A DNA stretch of 8,582 nt, from NCBI GenBank assembly GCA_049644265.1, contig JBARRO010000125.1:1-8582 (forward strand), in the 5' to 3' direction. How positions within the stretch are numbered: position 1 is the first letter of the stretch; the number at the start of each line of letters is the position of its first letter. The notes below the pieces were generated by a model. That model ran no database searches and had not been told where the DNA came from. It saw only the letters and a list, made by a program, of their open reading frames with translations. Origin of the DNA: JBARRO01 sp049644265. GTDB taxonomy: Bacteria > Bacteroidota > Ignavibacteria > UBA10030. A program made the position numbers and the translations under genes. Positions 6,415 to 8,582 of this stretch are shown here, piece by piece.

Positions 6415-6888
6415 ATGCGACTGCGAATAATTGTGCTGGTTGCGGCGAGTTGCATATCCGGATGCAGGAAAGAAGGCAGTCCGGTTAGCCTAACTGATCA
6501 GCAACAACTGAGCGTGAAAGTAGAAAATGATAGTCTTATCTACGCACTCACCATCCCGAAATCTGCCTATTTCTCGGGAGACTCGCTGAACGCCTATTTT
6601 TCCATTCAGAACAAAACAAGTCACCTTATCACGTTTATAGTGGATTCAAGTGCTGTACTCTATTACGTGAGGAACGATAGCTCCCGAGTGATCATGTCCT
6701 ATCGCACCAAAGGTTTTTCCGGGCATGGATTCTTTGCGGTTCTGCCGGATGGAGGTTCCGGGTTTTGGATAACCGACGAACTTCATGATGAAATGAATGC
6801 CAGAGTTCGTGCAGGATCATACACGCTATCTGTTGGAGTGGACAATCCTGCTGCGCCTACACTGACGTTAAGTTTTACTGCCAAATAA
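6415..6888 (+). CDS. Lipoprotein with probable Ig-like (BsuPI-type) beta-sandwich domain
   Basis: A 157-residue lipoprotein with the best ribosome site of the region (AAAGGAG, 6 bases before ATG) and lipobox CISGC at Cys17, followed by the charged RKEGS. The mature part reads as alternating beta strands: LIYALTIPKSAYFSGDSL (41-58), a strand with NKTSHLITF (66-74), YYVRNDSSRVIMSY (83-96), and a closing pair with RAGSYTLSVGV (132-142) and TLTLSFTAK at the C-terminus. The order 'strand-SGDSL-x-x-x-F-x-I-x-N-K-T' then 'AGSYTLSV' is typical of Ig-like domains of the intracellular protease inhibitor (BsuPI) type found in many exported lipoproteins. That match is from memory and moderate. No extra membrane segment, unlike most neighbours. 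It would act as a binding or structural subunit at the envelope. Confidence 0.85.
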   Translation: MRLRIIVLVAASCISGCRKEGSPVSLTDQQQLSVKVENDSLIYALTIPKSAYFSGDSLNAYFSIQNKTSHLITFIVDSSAVLYYVRNDSSRVIMSYRTKGFSGHGFFAVLPDGGSGFWITDELHDEMNARVRAGSYTLSVGVDNPAAPTLTLSFTAK

Positions 6889-7006
6889 GCCATCATCAAG
6901 CACAAAGAGGTGAAGATAATCCAACGATGCAGTTTTCAGAACTAAACCCGTTGCTCCCACCAAAAGGCAAATTGTGTCAGGTAAATAAGATAACGGTTAA
7001 CAATTC
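6889..7006 (+). other. 118-base gap with a possible 27-codon mini-ORF ending at the PEGA gene start
   Basis: This is the longest gap inside the array. No terminator or good promoter is visible. An ATG at 6927 opens 27 codons ending at TGA 7008-7010, overlapping the next ATG as ATGA. The following gene lacks a Shine-Dalgarno site, so coupling is possible, but any gene beginning ATGA makes such an overlap easy by chance. Confidence 0.2.
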
Positions 7007-7390
7007 ATGAAATCCTCTCTGCTACTTGTTACAACCCTTCTTCTTTCTTCAGGTTGCGCAACCATTATGAATGGCACGTATCAAGACATCGAGGTTGCAA
7101 GTTTACCTTCGAATGCAAAAGTGTTGGTCGATGGAAAGGGAGTGGGCGCCACACCATTGACCGTCAAGCTGAAGCGAGGGACCGACCATCTACTCCGTAT
7201 TGAGCTTGCAGGCTATCAACCGGCAGAACTAACAATCACCAAAAGGTCAAGTGGCTGGGTATGGGCAGCCCTCTTTGTCCCCTGGGGCACCATTGGTCTC
7301 TCAATTGATTTCTTAAACGGCGCAATTTATACTCTGACAGTGGAACAACTCTATGCGGAATTAGAAAAAGAAAGCACGGGGATTGAATGA
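7007..7390 (+). CDS. PEGA-domain lipoprotein
   Basis: A 127-residue lipoprotein of a widespread PEGA-type family. Signal peptide MKSSLLLVTTLLLSSGC with Cys17, then the typical start CATIMNGTYQDIEV. The PEGA core at about 31-72 reads SLPSNAKVLVDGKGVGATPL, followed by VKLKRG and ELAGYQP. The tail has the family's usual hydrophobic hairpin, SSGWVWAALF...GTIGLSIDFLNGAIYTL (82-110). PEGA domains are small beta domains found in exported proteins and in the outer parts of bacterial Ser/Thr kinases; members of this lipoprotein class have no defined biochemical role. The ATG has no visible Shine-Dalgarno sequence (upstream is AT-rich). Its TGA stop overlaps the next gene's ATG (ATGA), so the two genes are probably translationally coupled. 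Confidence 0.93.
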   Translation: MKSSLLLVTTLLLSSGCATIMNGTYQDIEVASLPSNAKVLVDGKGVGATPLTVKLKRGTDHLLRIELAGYQPAELTITKRSSGWVWAALFVPWGTIGLSIDFLNGAIYTLTVEQLYAELEKESTGIE

Positions 7391-7965
7391 CAAAACCGAA
7401 AATACTCATTTCAATACTAGCGTCCCTTTTGTATGGATGTTCGACAACGCACACGGTTGTTGCGCCGAGCACGCGTAATCCGTTTACCGAAGCACAGTTC
7501 ACTGATCATATTCTTGGCAGAAATGTAACAGTGGAATTCAACGACGGCAGAGAAGTTGATGCCATACAATTTGAGGTGCGTGGTGATTCTTGCGTATGGA
7601 GAGACCCCAGAACAGATCTTCCGAGTGTAGTGCGAACAAAGGATATAAATACAGTTGTCTCAAGAGATCATCTCGTGGGTGGTTTGGAAGGCCTTGGAAT
7701 TGGATTCGGTGTAGGAGAAATTGCCGGAGCTCTGGTGGGAAGCGCTGTGTTGGGTAAAGGCTCCACCGGCCCTGAAAGCAACAAGGACGCCTTTGTCGTA
7801 ATATTCTATGGCCTTTATGGAGGTATTTGTGGAGCTCTTGCTGGTACGGTATACGGGGCATTGTCGGGACATAAACATGAATATGAGTTTGCCTGGTTTT
7901 CAAATAAGTCTACACTGAAAGCCGGCATGAAAGCGCAACCAAAAGAGAAACCGAATAAGGAATGA
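7387..7965 (+). CDS. Short paralog of the 1464/3732 lipoproteins
   Basis: A 192-residue lipoprotein whose ATG overlaps the stop of the PEGA gene (ATGA), indicating coupled translation. Lipobox LLYGC, Cys18, then STTHTVVAPS, parallel to TTSYTVIPQ at 3732. The beta module at about 46-93 reads VTVEFNDGREVDAIQF, GDSCVW, then KDINTVVSRDH. The segment VGGLEGLGIGFGVGEIAGALVG (97-118) and a second glycine-rich stretch (135-159) form the probable membrane region, ending YGALSGHKHEYEF (156-168), which is shared with 3732. The protein then stops after a Lys-rich hydrophilic tail (KAGMKAQPKEKPNKE) and lacks the two later modules of its longer paralogs. It may therefore be the ancestral minimal form or a truncated copy. 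Function unknown. Confidence 0.9.
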   Translation: MTKPKILISILASLLYGCSTTHTVVAPSTRNPFTEAQFTDHILGRNVTVEFNDGREVDAIQFEVRGDSCVWRDPRTDLPSVVRTKDINTVVSRDHLVGGLEGLGIGFGVGEIAGALVGSAVLGKGSTGPESNKDAFVVIFYGLYGGICGALAGTVYGALSGHKHEYEFAWFSNKSTLKAGMKAQPKEKPNKE

Positions 7966-8058
7966 ATCTGAGGAATCGGCACGATTGTTTTGCTGATCTA
8001 AGTGTGAGAGGAAGTACCACCTCCAGGTGCTAACGAGCTTTTGGTAAAGGAGTTTGAA

Positions 8059-8582
8059 GTGGCGACCGTTCCAGCACATCAACTCTTTGGATATTCGCAA
8101 TTTCTCGGCAAGCTTAGGTGCCGGCTGCCACAAATTCTGGCTCTGGTGATAATACCACTTGTTGGGATGTGCACATTCCCGGGTTGTTACACATTCGTGT
8201 CAATATCTGAGACAGAGCTCGTCAACGGTTATCCAAGGCCTGAGCGGGCCATCCGCGTCACGCTCAGAGATAGTTCCGTTATACATAGCCCTGAATATCT
8301 TCACATCGCAACCAATGAACCCACCGATGTCATCATGGGAATTGGTCAGTATCAATCCACGTCAACAACATTCGAAGGCATCGTCGAAGCGAAGGATGTT
8401 GACTCAGTGAGGGAAGTTCCTGGAGTCTCTCTCCTTTGCTGGATGAAGAACAAGACTTGTCTGGGGTTCAGGGAGGGTCAATATCTCATGCTCACGTCGG
8501 AAGATCGCCCAGGTTTTTGGTGTGCCGGACCAAGGACGACACGCGCAGGTATTACTCCTTTCAAGGGAATGCTCACACGAGA
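8059..8582 (+). CDS. Lipoprotein related to 2662-3117, open at the right edge
   Basis: A GTG start with AAAGGAG (8046-8052) 6 bases upstream opens a frame of 174 codons with no stop before the window ends. The signal peptide is long (n-region with KLRCRLPQ, hydrophobic IIPLVGM) with lipobox TFPGC at Cys43 followed by Tyr, as in the gene at 2662 (Cys41-Tyr). From the cysteine to 'VTLRDSSVI' the spacing matches 2662's 'VHLKDGSVI' with a single gap, so the two are probably paralogs. The module continues to about residue 120 (IVEAKDVDSVREV). After that comes new sequence with three further cysteines (127, 134, 155) in SLLCWMKNKTC and FWCAG contexts, possibly forming disulfides. The predicted C-terminal helix of 2662 is not reached. 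It follows the 1464-family gene at 7387, as 2662 follows 1464. Confidence 0.82.
   Translation, partial: MATVPAHQLFGYSQFLGKLRCRLPQILALVIIPLVGMCTFPGCYTFVSISETELVNGYPRPERAIRVTLRDSSVIHSPEYLHIATNEPTDVIMGIGQYQSTSTTFEGIVEAKDVDSVREVPGVSLLCWMKNKTCLGFREGQYLMLTSEDRPGFWCAGPRTTRAGITPFKGMLTR

Noticed and set aside
8008..8032. Short inverted repeat CACCT-CC-AGGTG between the 7387 and 8059 genes
   Set aside because: The two-base loop is too tight for a stable hairpin and no T-run follows, so it is not a terminator.
1..8582. Search for tRNA/rRNA genes, CRISPR arrays, transposases, phage genes, toxin-antitoxin pairs, restriction systems and rho-independent terminators
   Set aside because: No direct-repeat spacer array, no mobile-element or nuclease motifs, and no GC-rich hairpin followed by a T-run were seen between the genes.

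Overview
The window is a chromosomal segment from an uncultured-type, probably Gram-negative bacterium. It has ten consecutive plus-strand genes that each begin with a lipoprotein signal peptide, facing away from a divergent membrane-anchored Ser/Thr protein kinase that runs off the left edge. My best guess is the FCB group outside classical Bacteroidia (Ignavibacteriota/Chlorobiota-like), or a similar phylum. The reasons are a PknB-type 'IGQGGMGEVY' kinase, an Asp-box repeat lipoprotein and a PEGA lipoprotein of the kind common there, with clear Shine-Dalgarno sites, GTG/TTG starts and a sigma70-like TTGACA-N17-TATACT promoter, all atypical of Bacteroidia. This placement is inference only.

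Layout: 1-936 (minus) is the kinase domain plus a transmembrane segment. 937-1463 is a 527-base divergent intergenic region with a near-consensus promoter at 1180-1208 and a roughly 250-nt leader that ends in a hairpin covering the ribosome binding site. From 1464 to the right edge follow ten lipoprotein genes: 1464-2618, 2662-3117, 3155-3640, 3732-4727, 4781-5878, 5965-6357, 6415-6888, 7007-7390, 7387-7965 and 8059-8582 (open at the edge). Gaps are -4 to 118 bases and I see no rho-independent terminator between genes, so one long transcript is plausible.

Seven of the ten (1464, 2662, 3155, 3732, 5965, 7387, 8059) appear to share one small beta-rich module of the form 'V-x-V-T-L-x-D-G-S-x ... 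D-S-x ... x-P-x-D-S-I-x-x-V', similar in layout to the Sm/SH3-like barrel of YgdI/YgdR lipoproteins. In six of these the module is followed by glycine-rich or hydrophobic membrane segments; the seventh (8059) is cut off by the window edge. The genes at 1464 and 3732 are long paralogs with two more such modules at the C-terminus. The gene at 7387 is a short relative lacking those modules. The genes at 2662 and 8059 are a second paralog pair, each sitting just after a member of the first family. The other three are an Asp-box propeller-like lipoprotein, a lipoprotein with a probable Ig-like domain, and a PEGA lipoprotein.

The locus reads as a cell-envelope lipoprotein array built by repeated duplication. 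Its function is unknown. A multi-subunit envelope complex, possibly linked to the divergent kinase, is a hypothesis and not something the sequence proves.
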